Source of the DNA: CAJBLF01 sp964495905
GTDB taxonomy: Bacteria > Patescibacteriota > Gracilibacteria > Absconditabacterales > Absconditicoccaceae
Assembly (NCBI GenBank): GCA_964495905.1
Contig: CAZBWN010000029.1
Coordinates: 1 to 64,000, forward strand
DNA length: 64,000 bases
Direction: 5' to 3'
The notes below the pieces were generated by a model. That model was not told the DNA's origin, made no database searches, and saw nothing but the letters and a program-made list of their open reading frames with translations. This document shows positions 11,674 through 23,063 of the stretch, one piece after another. A program made the position numbers and the translations under genes. How positions within the stretch are numbered: the stretch's first letter is position 1; each line of letters opens with the position of its first letter.

Positions 11674-12393
11674 ATGAGCAAACTTTCTATCATCGTCCCT
11701 GCATATAACGAGGAAAAAACTATCCATCGTATTTTGGATAAGGTAAAAGAGGTCGTATTGATCAATGGCATCGAAAAAGAGATTGTCATCGTCAATGATT
11801 GTTCCAAAGATGATACTGAATGAACCATCAAAAAATATATGGAACATAATAAGGATCTGAATATCTCTTATCATACCCATGCAGTCAATAAAGGCAAATG
11901 AGCTGCATTGCATACGGGTATCCATAAAGCGACAGGGGAGTATATCATCATCCAGGATGCTGATTTGGAATATGATCCGCAAGAATATAATCTGCTTCTG
12001 CAACCCTTGCTAGATGGATTCGCTGATGTGGTGTATGGTTCAAGATTTGCTTGAGGCAAACCTCATAGGATACTCTTTTTTTGGCATACTATAGGTAATA
12101 GATTCTTGACGTTCTTGAGTAATATGTTTGCCAACCAAAATCTCAGCGATATGGAGACATGCTATAAACTTTTCAAATCAGATATCATCAAAAAAATAAA
12201 ATTAAGAGAAAATAGATTCGGTTTTGAACCTGAAGTGACGCAAAAATTGGCTCGTAATAAAGAAGTGAGGATTTATGAAGTGGGGATTTCCTATTATGGA
12301 AGGACATATGCTGAAGGCAAAAAAATCAACTGGAAAGATTGATTTAGGGCTATCTATTGTGTGCTGAAATATTGATTATTTAGGGCTAAATAA
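11674..12393 (+). CDS. GT2 glycosyltransferase, polyprenyl-phosphate mannose/glucose synthase type
   Basis: The 239-residue protein has the GT-A start LSIIVPAYNEEKTI, the VIVNDCSKDDTEG motif, HAVNKGKGAALHTGI, the DXD-like QDADLEYDPQEY and the downstream SDMETCYKLFK motif typical of dolichol/polyprenyl-phosphate hexose synthases. It should load a sugar from an NDP donor onto a polyprenyl phosphate for the adjacent GtrA protein and GT-C enzyme. No C-terminal membrane domain is present. Three glycines in motifs are TGA. Confidence 0.88.
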
Positions 12394-12420
12394 AAATTGA
12401 TATCTCTGATTTATTATATT

Positions 12421-12625
12421 GTCATTGCGAGTGAAACGAAGCAATCTAAAATAAAAATATAGATTTAAAATAAAAAATGGATTGCTTCGTCGTACCTCCT
12501 CGCAATGACTCGACTCCATTTAGTCATTGCGAGTGAAACGAAGCAATCTAAAATAAAAACTGGATTGCTTCCCCCGGAGTACTCCGGGGTCGCAATGACA
12601 ATATAGAGAGGAACGAAGCAATCTA
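12421..12625. repeat. Tandem GTCATTGCGAG palindromic repeats (family A)
   Basis: Two near-complete units (12421-12509 and 12523-12599) run from GTCATTGCGAGTGAAACGAA to CGCAATGAC, so each can fold on itself; a partial third follows to ~12625. A related single copy lies at 45164-45206. The stretch fills the 274-base gap between two GT2 genes and has no coding signal. Confidence 0.8.
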
Positions 12626-12667
12626 AAAAATAAGTAAATATATCTATTTAGATCTAAATAAAGCTGG

Positions 12668-13486
12668 ATGAAAATCTCAATCATCACTCCTTCCTATAAT
12701 CAAGCGGAATTCATAGAAAGAACCATTCTTTCTGTCATTACCCAAAAATGAGATTTTGAACTGGAATATATCATCATGGATGGAGGATCGACGGACAATA
12801 CAATTAAAATAATTCAGAATTTAGAATTCAGAATTCAGAATTGAAAAATAAAAACTCATTGCAAAAAAATAAATTTTATCTGGAGGTCTGAGAAGGATAA
12901 GGGGCAGTCTGATGCGATCAATAAGTGATTGAAACTTGCTACCTGAGATATCGTGACGTATCTTAATAGTGATGATACCTATGAGCCTGGGGCATTGGCA
13001 CATGTCGTAAAATATCTTTGAAGATCAGACAAGATGCGATGTTATGGAAAATGCAGAATCATAGATACACAGGATAAGGAAATCAGAAAATGGATCACTT
13101 GATATAAAAATCTTTTGTGAGGAAAATATTCATATGCTAAACTTCTCTCGGAAAATTTCATCTCACAGATGACGGTGTTTTGGAAAAAAGAGGTGATGGG
13201 AGAGTTAGGATATTTTGATATCAATGAACATCTCTGTATGGATTATGAATATCGATTGAGGATAGGAGCGAAATATGCTCCCGTATATATTCCGCAGTAT
13301 CTCTCTAACTTCAGATTCTATCAAACAAGTAAGAGCTGATCAAGATTTGTCAACCAATTCACTGATGAGCTAAGGATAGCAAGGAAATATGCTCGTGGAG
13401 GACACAAATGGGCTTTATTTTTGCATAGGATTAATTACTATAAAATTGTTATGGCATATAAGATTTTACATCTGTTTAAGATATAA
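12668..13486 (+). CDS. GT2 glycosyltransferase (WcaA/EpsE-like) with in-frame repeat insert
   Basis: The 272-residue enzyme begins MKISIITPSYNQAEFIERT, followed by YIIMDGGSTDNT, the DKGQSDAINKG and TYLNSDDTYEPG motifs (metal-binding DD) and MDYEYxLRIGAKY, where x is CGA (13253) and homologues have Trp. Between the first DGGSTDNT motif and DKGQSD lie about 15-20 extra residues coded by the AATTCAGAATT microsatellite (12806-12845), so the repeat has expanded inside the gene without breaking frame. The stop overlaps the rmlB ATG by one base. Confidence 0.86.
12806..12845. repeat. AATTTAGAATT microsatellite inside a GT2 gene
   Basis: Units of AATTCAGAATTTAGAATTC type, the same as in seven other places in the window, here read in frame as IIQNLEFRIQNGK. 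Confidence 0.8.
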
Positions 13487-14433
13487 TGCAAAAAATACTG
13501 ATAACGTGATGAGCGTGATTCATAGGCTCAAATTTTCTCGATACCTATGTTATCTTACATCCTGAAATACATTTCATCAATGTAGATTGTTTGACTTACG
13601 CAGGGAAACTATCTAATCTTGCTGAAGCTACCAAAAATGCTCCTAACTATTCTTTTGAACAAGTTAATATCAAAGATGTGGAGGCATTAGAAAAGGTATT
13701 TCAAAAACATGCTCCTACGGATATCATCAATTTTGCTGCAGAATCGCATGTGGACAATAGCATCAAAAATCCGAAGATATTTACAGAAACCAATGTCATA
13801 GGTACACAGAATCTATTAGATTTATATAGGAAATACAGTCTCAAAAGATTCTATCAGGTCTCTACAGACGAGGTGTATGGTGATGTTCCTGAGAGTTGAT
13901 ATTTTGTAGAATCTACACCTATCAATCCGAGTTCACCGTATAGCGCCTCCAAAGCTGCTGCTGATATGCTGGTAAAGGCATATGGAAGGACTTTTGGTAT
14001 AGATTATGTCATCTCTAGATGTTCAAATAATTATGGACCAAATCAAGATAATGAAAAACTTATTCCTCATTTTATTGATTTATTAAGAAATAATAAAGTT
14101 GTGCCCGTTTATGGTGATGGTCTGAATATTAGAGATCGGCTCTATGTCCAAGATCATTGTGATGCTATACGAGAAATATTCACCCAAGCAAAATCATGAT
14201 CCATATATAATATTTGATGAAATAATGAATATACCAATCTTGAAATAACCAAAATCTTATTGCAAGAGATGGGAAAGGATGAAAGCTCTATAACATTTGT
14301 GACTGATAGACCAGGACATGACAAAAGATATGCTATAGATGCTTCAAAACTAAAAAACGAATTGTGACGAGAACCCAAAATACTCTTTGATGAATGAATC
14401 AAAACAACCATACAATTTTATCTGTCTAAATAG
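13486..14433 (+). CDS. rmlB: dTDP-glucose 4,6-dehydratase
   Basis: RmlB converts dTDP-glucose to dTDP-4-keto-6-deoxyglucose. The 315-residue SDR protein shows the NAD motif GGAGFIGSNF (three of its glycines are TGA), FAAESHVDNSI, the catalytic STDEVYGDVPE and YSASKAAAD (Tyr-xxx-Lys), and RCSNNYGP. At residue 218 the family motif NVRDWLYV reads NIRD-CGG-LYV, one of the clearest CGG=Trp positions. The start overlaps the upstream stop (TAATG), and rmlA follows after seven bases. Confidence 0.95.
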
Positions 14434-14440
14434 TGCATCC

Positions 14441-15181
14441 ATGAAATGAATAATCCTTGCGTGATGATTCGGCACGAGATTATATCCGACAACAAAAGCT
14501 GTAAATAAGCATCTCTTGCCTATCTATGATAAACCGATGATTTATTATCCTCTGGAGATATTATTGGAATCTGGCATAGATAAGATACTTCTCATCACCA
14601 CGCCAAATGATATCTCTTCATTTGTTAGCTTGCTTGGATCGGGAGAAGAATTCAGAGAAAAATATAAGAGACCTATACAGATAGTCTACGCTATACAACC
14701 TAAACCTACAGGAATAGCTGATGGTCTGCGGATGGCAAAAGATTATGTCGGGAAAGAGAATTGTGTATTGATGCTTTGAGATAACTTATTTGAAAATGCA
14801 TTGGAAATCAAAGAAGAGATAAAAAACTTTGTGGATGGAGCAATTGTTTTTGTAAAAAAAGTGAAAGATCCTACGAGATTCGGGATAGCTGAAATAGATG
14901 CCAATGGAAAAGTTCTCTCTCTAGAAGAGAAACCCCAAGCACCAAAATCAGATCTTGCGGTCACCTGAGTATATCTTTATGACACTACTTGTTTTGATAA
15001 ATGTGTGGGACAACCTACCTCAGCGAGAGGTGAATATGAAATCACGTATATCAATGATCTGTATAGAAAGGAAAATACACTTAAGGCAGTGACGCTTTCT
15101 TGAGAATGGCTTGATACCTGAACTTTTGATTCTATGCTTCAAGCAAGTAACTTTATTTATGCTAAAAAAAATGGAAATTAG
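14441..15181 (+). CDS. rmlA: Glucose-1-phosphate thymidylyltransferase
   Basis: RmlA makes dTDP-glucose from dTTP and glucose 1-phosphate. The 246-residue protein has GIILAGGFGTRLYPTT (nucleotide loop, glycines partly TGA), the YDKPMIYYPLE motif, LMLGDNLF (metal Asp) and EWLDTGTFDSML near the end. Length is slightly shorter than the ~290-residue RmlA of enterobacteria, fitting the short form. Its last 11 bases overlap the next gene. With rmlB it supplies the dTDP-4-keto sugar used by the following fdtA/fdtB-like pair. Confidence 0.94.
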
Positions 15182-15572
15182 ATATATAGAACTGCCAAAA
15201 AAATCAGATGAAAGAGGAAGCTTGAGCTTTATGGAATCACATAAGCAAATCCCTTTTGATATCAAAAGGGTCTATTATATCTATGATCTTAAGAACGATA
15301 AAAACATCAGATGAGAACATGCTCATCATGAAACGGAACAAGTCATCTTTTGTATCCATGGATCTGTGATATTGTGATTTGATGATGGACAGGAAAAGAA
15401 AGAGATAAAAATGACAGAACCAAATATCGGCGTATATATCCCTATCAATATGTGGCATTATATGAAAGACTTTTCTGACTGATGTATCTTGCTTGTTGTA
15501 GCATCTCAACATTATGATGAAAAAGACTATATAAGAAATTATGCTGACTTTTTACAATCTATCAAAAAATAA
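15171..15572 (+). CDS. dTDP-4-keto-6-deoxyglucose 3,4-ketoisomerase (FdtA/WxcM-like cupin)
   Basis: A 133-residue cupin with DERGSLSFMES, RVYYIYD, GEHAHHETEQVIFCIHGS (metal/active-site His region) and PNIGVYIPINMWHYMKDF, the order seen in FdtA, QdtA and TylM3-type sugar isomerases. These turn dTDP-4-keto-6-deoxyglucose into the 3-keto isomer ready for amination. It overlaps rmlA by 11 bases and its stop overlaps the aminotransferase ATG. Whether the product has galacto or gluco configuration (FdtA versus QdtA) cannot be told here. Confidence 0.88.
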
Positions 15573-16675
15573 TGAATATCTTATTCAATGATTTCAAAAA
15601 ACAATATCAAGCCATCAAACCTGAAATAGATCAAGCCATACAAAGGGTCCTAGATTCTGGATGGTATATTTTGGGTAAGGAAGTGGAACAGTTTGAGCAA
15701 GAGTTTGCAAAAAAACATGGTGCGAAATATGCTATCGGTGTAGGTAATGGTCTTGATGCTATCAAGATTTCTCTGCTCGCATTATGAGTCTGACAGTGAG
15801 ATGAAGTAATCACTACTTCTCATAGCGCAGTAGCTACTACGCTTGCGATACTTGATGTAGGAGCACTCCCTGTTTTTGTGGATATTGATGCATATTATCA
15901 TATGGATGCCAATAAGATAGAAGAAAAGATCACGAGTAAAACCAAAGCTATTCTCCCTGTTCATCTCTATGGTCAAGCTTGCGAAATAACAAAAATGCAA
16001 GAAATCTGCAAAAAGCATGATCTTTTTCTTATAGAAGATTGCGCACAATCCCATTTTACGAAATATGATGGACAATTCGTCTGAAATTTCTGACAAGTCG
16101 GATGCTTCAGTTTTTATCCTACCAAAAATCTCTGAGCGTATGGGGATGCAGGAGCTATCATCACCAATGATGAAGAACTCTACAAAAAATGTAAAATGAT
16201 TAGAAATTATGGACAAGAAAATAGATATGAACATAAGATATATGGAATCAATTCACGTCTGGATGAAATACAGGCGGCAATATTACAAGTACAACTTAAA
16301 CATATCGATCAAGGTACGCAAAGAAGAAGTGAGATAGCTCAAAAATATAGGGATTGATTGTCAGTTCTTCCACAAATCTCATTGCCTAAGATCAAGGAGC
16401 ATTGCGTCCATACCTATCATCTTTTTGTGATAGAGATAGATGAAAGAGATGCACTCATGGCGTATCTCAAAGGAAAATGAATTCCAAGCCTGATCCATTA
16501 TCCATTGTCTATCCATAAACAGCCATTCTTAGAGTGAAAATACGCTGAGGCAACATTGCCTGTCTTGGATCAGAAAGTCAAAAATATCCTTTCATTGCCT
16601 ATCCATCCTTTGCTTACTGATGAAGAAATAGAATATATCATTTCAACTATTAAAATGTTTTATAATGAAAAATAA
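15572..16675 (+). CDS. dTDP-3-keto sugar aminotransferase (FdtB/QdtB, DegT/DnrJ/EryC1 family)
   Basis: The 367-residue PLP enzyme starts with FNDFKKQYQAIKPEID and has GVGNGLDAIKISLLALG, AILPVHLYGQACEI, EDCAQSH and the PLP-lysine motif SFYPTKNLGAYGDAG, then INSRLDEIQAAIL, as in sugar aminotransferases. Following an FdtA-like isomerase it should yield dTDP-3-amino-3,6-dideoxyhexose. No N-acetyltransferase of the FdtC kind is seen nearby. Its 3' end overlaps the next glycosyltransferase by 11 bases. Confidence 0.9.
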
Positions 16676-17819
16676 AAGGATACTTATCGCGTCCTGGACA
16701 TTCTATCCTGCATGGAGTTATGGGGGTATCGCTAGGGTGATGTATGAGTTGGCAGCTCAATATGCTAAAGATGGATACGAAGTGGACTGTATAAGCACTG
16801 ATGTTTTTGATAATACTACAAGACATGATAAATCTGAAGATACTGTTGATTGAGTGAAGATATATTACTTCAAAAATCTTAGCAATAGACTTGCGAATAA
16901 ACTTAAATTTCCTGTCCCTCTTGGACTCAAAACACGATTGAAACATAATATAAAAAACTATGATATTGTCCATATAGCTGACTTTAGGAATGTCTTCAAT
17001 TATCAGATATATGCACAATGTAAAAAACATGCTATACCCTATATAGTCTCTCCTTTTGGTTGTGTCCCTTATGAGATGGATGCTAAGTTTTTCATAAAAA
17101 AAATATTTGATCTTCTATGGTCCAAGAACATGCTGAAGCAAGCAAAATATGTGACCGTACAGACACAAAGCGAATTTGATGAGGTCCATAAATTTTGAAT
17201 CAAAAAAGAGAATATCAAACTGATTCCTTTGATGGTGGATTATGAAAAATTCAAAAATCTTCCTGCTCGTGGATCTGTCAGAGAAAAATATGGGATTTCA
17301 AAAGATGCGAAGATATTGCTTTTTGTAGGAAGAATACATAAATATAAGGCGACTGATATGATGATAGATTGTTTTTTTGATTATCAGAAAAAAATATCAG
17401 ATTCTTATCTGATCATCATAGGCAGGGATGATGGATATGAAAATCATCTCAAGCAGTATGTCAAAGAACTTGGCATAGAAAAAAAAGTCCTTTTTGTATG
17501 AGCGATCTATTACCCGGAAAATATGAATTATTATGTGGATGCTGATATCTATTTCATGGCTCCGTCCCATCGAGAAGAGACTTCTACGGCAAGTTTGGAG
17601 GCATTAGCATGCGGAACCCCCTCAGTGGTGACAGAACAGGCTGATATCCCTTTCATATCTGAATATAACGCTTGATCTATTGTGAAATTTGCTAGAGAGG
17701 ATATCGTACAGAGACTCCTGGATGTGCAAAAAAAAGATAGTGATAGTTGTAAACAATTGATACAAGAACATTTTGATGTGAAGAGCATAAAAAATAACTT
17801 TTTAGAACTTTATTTTTAA
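16665..17819 (+). CDS. GT4 family glycosyltransferase
   Basis: A 384-residue GT-B enzyme: KRILIASWTFYPAWSYGGIA at the N-terminus, IVSPFGCVPYEMDA in the linker, then KILLFVGRIHKYKATDMMID and the donor-site stretch APSHxEETSTASLEALACGTP (x = CGA; Trp in many GT4 proteins). It likely adds one sugar to the growing lipid-linked repeat on the cytoplasmic face. Start ATG is inside the fdtB end, so the two are coupled. Confidence 0.88.
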
Positions 17820-17823
17820 TATC

Positions 17824-18588
17824 ATGCACGTAGATACCTTGATTGCACAGCAAAAAAATAATATGAATAGGGATTGGGCAAATGCTTCAATTGACGATAT
17901 GGGAAACGAATTACAAAGATATTTGTGAACATTATCCTTGGAAACTGGATATTCACTGATAGGACATCCTCTTACATGAAAAACTGTTTTGATTATCTGT
18001 GCATGAACTTGATATGATGCAGATTTTTGGCATAAGAAATGAGCGAAAGTGACTGCTACGGATTTGTCTGAGACTGCTTGCAAAAAAATCAAAGAAAGAA
18101 ATCCAAATATTGAAGTACAAGTGGAAAATGCAGAACAGTTATCATACGCAGACAATAGCTTTGATTATGTGATCGTGAGAGCGTGACTTCATCATCTTCC
18201 TAGACCGATACTTGGAATCTATGAAATGTTGAGAGTGGCTAAAGTATGAATTCTTTTTATGGAAGCTCAAGATAGCTGGATCATGAGATTGTTAAGGATG
18301 AGTTGATTGGTATGTCAGATAGAACCCTCATGAAATTATGTCTATTCATTTACAAGAAGAGAAATGCAAAAGTTATGTAATTCTATGTTTTTACCAAGAC
18401 CAAAAATAAAAACTTTCTTTTATCAATATATCCCTTTTCTGAATAATAAGATTTATGCTAAATTAAATGGAAAATGACCGTTAGTAATATACAAATCTAT
18501 TCTCTATGTATTGAATATATTTCTTTGATATCGAGGTAATAACTTTGTATGTTATATACCCAAACATGAGAAAAATAATTTATCGTAG
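17824..18588 (+). CDS. Class I SAM-dependent methyltransferase
   Basis: The 254-residue protein has motif I TVLIICAGTGYDADF, acidic ATDLSETACK, NAEQLSYADNSFDYVIVRAGLHHLPRP and EMLRVAKVGILFMEAQ, all typical of Methyltransf_11 enzymes acting on lipids or sugars. It starts four bases after the GT4 stop. The C-terminal ~80 residues are hydrophobic and basic, perhaps for membrane or acceptor contact. Substrate unknown. Confidence 0.82.
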
Positions 18589-18631
18589 TAGTTTAAATTT
18601 GGAATATTTTATGTTGTAAAGAAAAATAGAG

Positions 18632-19900
18632 ATGCAAAAAATTACTATTCTATGACTTGGATATGTTGGATTTCCGCTTCTTTGTGCTATAGCGAAATCA
18701 TGAAAATACACTACGTGTGGTTTTGATGTGAGTAGCAGACATATAGAAAAAATCAAAAAATGAATCTCTCCGATTGATGATGCATTAGCCAAAGAGGATA
18801 TGAAAACTGTAAAATTTGAGGTATCAGAAAAACCTGAAATATTGTCAGATTCTGATATATTCATAGTCTGTGTCCCTACTCCTATAGATGAACAATATAA
18901 TCCTGATTTCTGACCTATCATCTGAGCATGCAATTATATACTGCCTTTTATGAAAAAGTGATGCTCTGTCATCATAGAATCAACCATCAATCCTTGAGTG
19001 TGTGAAGAGATTGTTCTTCCTATACTTGAGTCCACATGAATGACATGAGGTGTAGATTTTGAATTGGCTCATTGTCCAGAAAGGATCAATCCAGGAGATC
19101 AAAAATGGAATGTCTATAATATCAACCGTAATATCTGAGCGTTGACAAAAGAGTGATGTAAAAAACTTGCTGATGTATATAGGAGCTTTTTACATGCAGA
19201 AGTGAATGAAACACATACGATCAAAGAAGCTGAAGCTACCAAAATAGTTGAAAATACTTTTCGTGATATCAATATCGCATATGTAAATGAATTGGCAAAA
19301 TCTTTTGATAAGTTATGAATAGATCTTGTCAATGTCATCAAATGAGCGAGTAATAAACCGTTCGCTTTTATGGCTCATTATCCTGGATGCGGGGTAGGAG
19401 GACATTGTATCGCTGTAGATCCTTATTATCTTATTGAAAGAGCAAAAAAAGCATGATTTGATCATAAATTTCTCAGAACAGCTAGGATGGTGAACAATAG
19501 CATGCCTGAATATACCATAGAAAAATTGGTCCATGCATTAAATAAAGTGAATAAATCCGTAAAATGAACAAAAATATGACTTATGGGATTATCCTACAAA
19601 AGAGATATCTCGGACTTGAGAGAAAGTCCTGCATTGAAAATCAAAGAAATGCTTATCAAAGAATATGAGGCAGACTTGAGAATATTCGAACCGTATAATC
19701 TTGATATCTCTACACATAAAGATATTGATAGTTTCTTGTCTGATTGTGAAGCGGTCATCATCGCTACTGATCATACCGTATTTAAACAGTTGCCTATAGA
19801 AAAACGAAAACATCTCAAGGTTATCGTTGATGGAAGAAATTGCTTGGATAAAGATGCTCTTGCGAATACTTGAGTTCTCTATACATGAATAGGAAGATAA
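18632..19900 (+). CDS. wecC: UDP-N-acetyl-D-mannosamine dehydrogenase-type UDP-sugar dehydrogenase
   Basis: The 422-residue enzyme has the NAD motif GLGYVGFPL, CVPTPIDEQYNPD, IIESTINPGV, CPERINPGD and the catalytic cysteine motif GCGVGGHCIAVDPYYL, then GLSYKRDISDLRESPA. This is the WecC/WbpO-like branch of the UDP-glucose/GDP-mannose dehydrogenase family. With the 2-epimerase at 21094 it would make UDP-ManNAcA from UDP-GlcNAc by two oxidations at C6. UDP-GlcNAc or UDP-GalNAc 6-dehydrogenase is the alternative. Confidence 0.9.
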
Positions 19901-19926
19901 ATTTATTATGTAATCACGGGTATCAG

Positions 19927-21093
19927 ATGAAAATCCTTATCATAGTCGACTATTTCCAACCGATGATCGGATATAGCGAAACTTTCATAGCCAAAGAATT
20001 CATCAGACAATGACATGAGGTGTTAGTATTAACTTCAGATCATTATTATCCTTTTCCTGACTATGAAACCACTTCATGAAAGATCTTATGACCAAGAAAA
20101 CAGAAAATCTGATTTAAGATAGAAGAGTGAATACCTACACAAAGAGAGAAATTAATTTTTGAGATATTTAATAGGGCGTCGTTTGAACACATCGAAGAAA
20201 ATATCAAAAAATTCTGACCCGATATCATCATAGTAAACTGAGTTGCGAGCATCAATGCCGTAAAAGTCGCTAAATTAAAAAATACATATACATTTAAATT
20301 AGTATGTTTTGATAGTAATCTGATGTCTATCATGAATCAGTGATTGGCAATCAAAAAGATATTCTATTTTTTCTTTAGATTGTTTTTTTCTAGATTCTTA
20401 GAAAAAAAAGTGGATAAATTTGTGGCTGTACAAGAAGAGACTAAATATATCATCCATAGATTTTATGGAATAAAAAATAATCTGATTGAATTCATCCCTT
20501 TGTGAACTGATATTCATAATTTTAGGTTTGATAAGACGCAAAGAGAAAAGATAAGAACTCAATATAAGATTCCTCATGATGCGATAGTACTGATTTATAC
20601 CTGAAAGCTTTTAAGGGATAAGGGATATGATCTCTTGATACAAGCGACAGCAAAAATCATCAAAGAATTTCATGATGTCTATGTCATCATCATATGATCC
20701 GGTCCCCAAGAGCTGATCAATGAAATGAATGCCTATACCAAAGATTTCGCTTCAAAATATATTTACGTGGATTTTGTAAAAAATACTGAATTATATGCGT
20801 ACTATTCTGCAAGCGATATCGGTATCCGGCCATTACAGGAATCAGTAAGTATGGTGGAATGAGCTGCATGCAATGTCCCATTCATCGCTAACGATAAGAT
20901 CTGAACTAAGCTGAGAATATCCAATCATAATGCCTTATTATACAAACAATGAGATGTTGAAGATCTGTATGAAAAAATCAAATACCTGATTGAAAATAAG
21001 GATGAAATGGTTAGTATGTGAAAAAGATGAAGAGAGCTTGTAGAACAAAAGCTTTCTTGGACAAATATAGCAAAGGAATATTTAGCCGTTTAA
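19927..21093 (+). CDS. GT4 family glycosyltransferase
   Basis: A 388-residue GT-B protein: MKILIIVDYFQPMIGYSETF, the acceptor-domain stretch FGPDIIIVNGVASINA, IEFIPLGTDI, IVLIYTGKLLRDKGYDLLIQ, VYVIIIGSGPQ and ASDIGIxPLQESVSMVEGAA, where x is CGG (Trp in relatives). It sits between wecC and wecB, so it may use ManNAc/ManNAcA donors, but this is inference from place only. The stop is followed directly by the wecB ATG. Confidence 0.87.
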
Positions 21094-22188
21094 ATGATTC
21101 TCCTTATGAAAATTCTTATCATCGCTTGAGCAAGACCAAACTTTATGAAGATTTCACCTATCATCAATGAAATCAAAAAGCATCCTGCGATTGAATATAA
21201 ACTTATCCATACAGGACAGCATTATGACAAAAATATGTCGGATAAATTTTTTGAAGACCTCCAGCTCCCATATCCTGATACTAATCTCAATATCCATTGA
21301 TGATCGGTCTCTGAACAGATAGGTCATATCATGATCGCTTTTGATGCTGTTCTCTTACAAGAAAAACCGGACTATGTGTTAGTGGTAGGTGATGTGAATT
21401 CTACGGTTGCGTGCTGACTTACTGCAAAACAACATGGAGTCAAAGTCATCCATGTAGAGGCAGGATTGAGATCGTTTGATATGACTATGCCTGAAGAGAT
21501 AAATAGGATTGTCGTTGATAGGTTGTCAGATTTATTGTTTGTATCAGAAAAATCTGGTATAACAAATCTTCTCAATGAATGAAAAAAAGAATGAGTCTAT
21601 CTCGTATGAAATGTCATGATAGATTGTCTTATCCATAACTTAGCTAATATCGAAAAGAGCGCTATCATGGAGAGTTTATCTGTAGAAAAAGATACGTATG
21701 GAGTCATCACTATCCATAGACCATCAAATGTGGATGATCCTCAGACTTTGACAAAAATAGTCGATTATTTCAATACGGTGTCAGAGAAGATTAAACTCAT
21801 CATACCTATTCACCCTAGGACAAAGAAAAATCTTGAATGATTAGGTCTGTTTTCAAAATTGGAGAGCAATAAAAATCTGATTATCACTGAACCGTTGGGA
21901 TATTTGGATTTTATCAAATTAGTTAAAAATTCAAAATTCGTACTTACGGATAGTTGAGGAATACAGGAGGAGACAACATTGCTTCAGATTCCTTGTCTTA
22001 CCATGAGAGAAAATACTGAGAGACCTATTACCGTTGAGATTGGAACAAGTACTCTTGTAGGAAATGATTTTGCTAAGATAGATTTACTCATTACTGATAT
22101 CATAGCGTGAAATTACAAAAAATGAAAGATTCCAGAAATGTGGGATTGAAAAGCAGCTGAGAGGATAGTGAAATTTATTATTGGATAA
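21094..22188 (+). CDS. wecB: UDP-N-acetylglucosamine 2-epimerase (non-hydrolysing)
   Basis: WecB interconverts UDP-GlcNAc and UDP-ManNAc. The 364-residue protein has IAGARPNFMKISPI, HTGQHYDKNMS, DYVLVVGDVNSTVA, HVEAGLRSFDMTMPEEINR, ITIHRPSNVDD and TDSGGIQEE, all hallmark motifs. Start could be the ATG at 21094 or the internal one 12 bases later (MKILIIAG). Pairs with the dehydrogenase at 18632 to give UDP-ManNAcA. Confidence 0.94.
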
Positions 22189-22249
22189 ATTATTATTGGG
22201 CTATATGATAAATTAAAAAAATATTTTAGATTCTTAATCCAAAAATAAT

Positions 22250-23038
22250 ATGCCAATTTGAGATTTTATGATTGATATGGATCATTCTTGAGGTATGTAT
22301 AAAATACATAATTATCTGGTAAAAAAAATTTGAGTTATGGATTTGCATACACATTATAGAATCTGAGCGGTTTCTGACTACTTTAAAAAAGAAAATATTA
22401 AAGATAAATATATCAATATTCTAGAAATATGATGTTGAATGTGAAATAATCTTATTGAAATACATAAAATCGATACAAATATTTCTGCAGTATGATATGA
22501 TATGGATCTTGAAAGCATTAATTATTGAAAAAAAGTAATTAAATATAATAATATAAAAAACATACATCTTCATAATGAAAATGCAGTTAATCTAAAAGTT
22601 TCATGAGAGAAAGCATATGATTATATTCTACTTATTGATTTTTTAGAACATATAGAAGATGATAAAGGATTCATCAAATCTATTTCGCACCTTTTTGCAA
22701 ATAATCCCAAAATAGTTGTTTCTGTGCCCACTCATAAATATAAAAAAATATTTTGAGAAAGCTTTCATAAGGATATTTGACATGTCAGGGATTGATATTC
22801 TATCAATCAATTGATTCCTTTATTTGAACCATATGGTTATACATTAGAGTATAAAAAATATCATTCTTGATTGATCAGTCAAATATGACTTTATTTATCA
22901 TATAGAGTACATTTTAAGATAAGATATCTTGAATTTTTGAAAAAATTATTTTTATTGTTGGTATTCAAAAAACTAGATTTTATAAATTGACCATCAAAGA
23001 GTTGTAGCTTGTTTTGCGTATTTAAGAAAAAATCATAA
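22250..23038 (+). CDS. Class I SAM-dependent methyltransferase
   Basis: 262 residues. Motif I is INILEIGCGMGNNL, with many of its glycines as TGA; then AVGYDMDLESI, DYILLIDFLEHIEDDKGF and KIVVSVPTHKYKKIFGESF. The family fit is clear, substrate not. The C-terminus has a hydrophobic basic helix (FLKKLFLLLVFKK) that could touch the membrane. AT content is higher than in the genes upstream, as also in glf and the next two glycosyltransferases, suggesting a block of different origin. Confidence 0.82.
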
Positions 23039-23063
23039 ATATTTTATAATAATAATCTGTTTG

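Noticed and set aside
12421..12625. CRISPR array
   Set aside because: Units are palindromic with differing inner parts and only two to three copies; there are no regular direct repeats with unique spacers and no cas genes.
15782..16234. Minus ORF of 150 codons opposite the aminotransferase gene
   Set aside because: Antisense shadow of the PLP enzyme, which has a full motif set.
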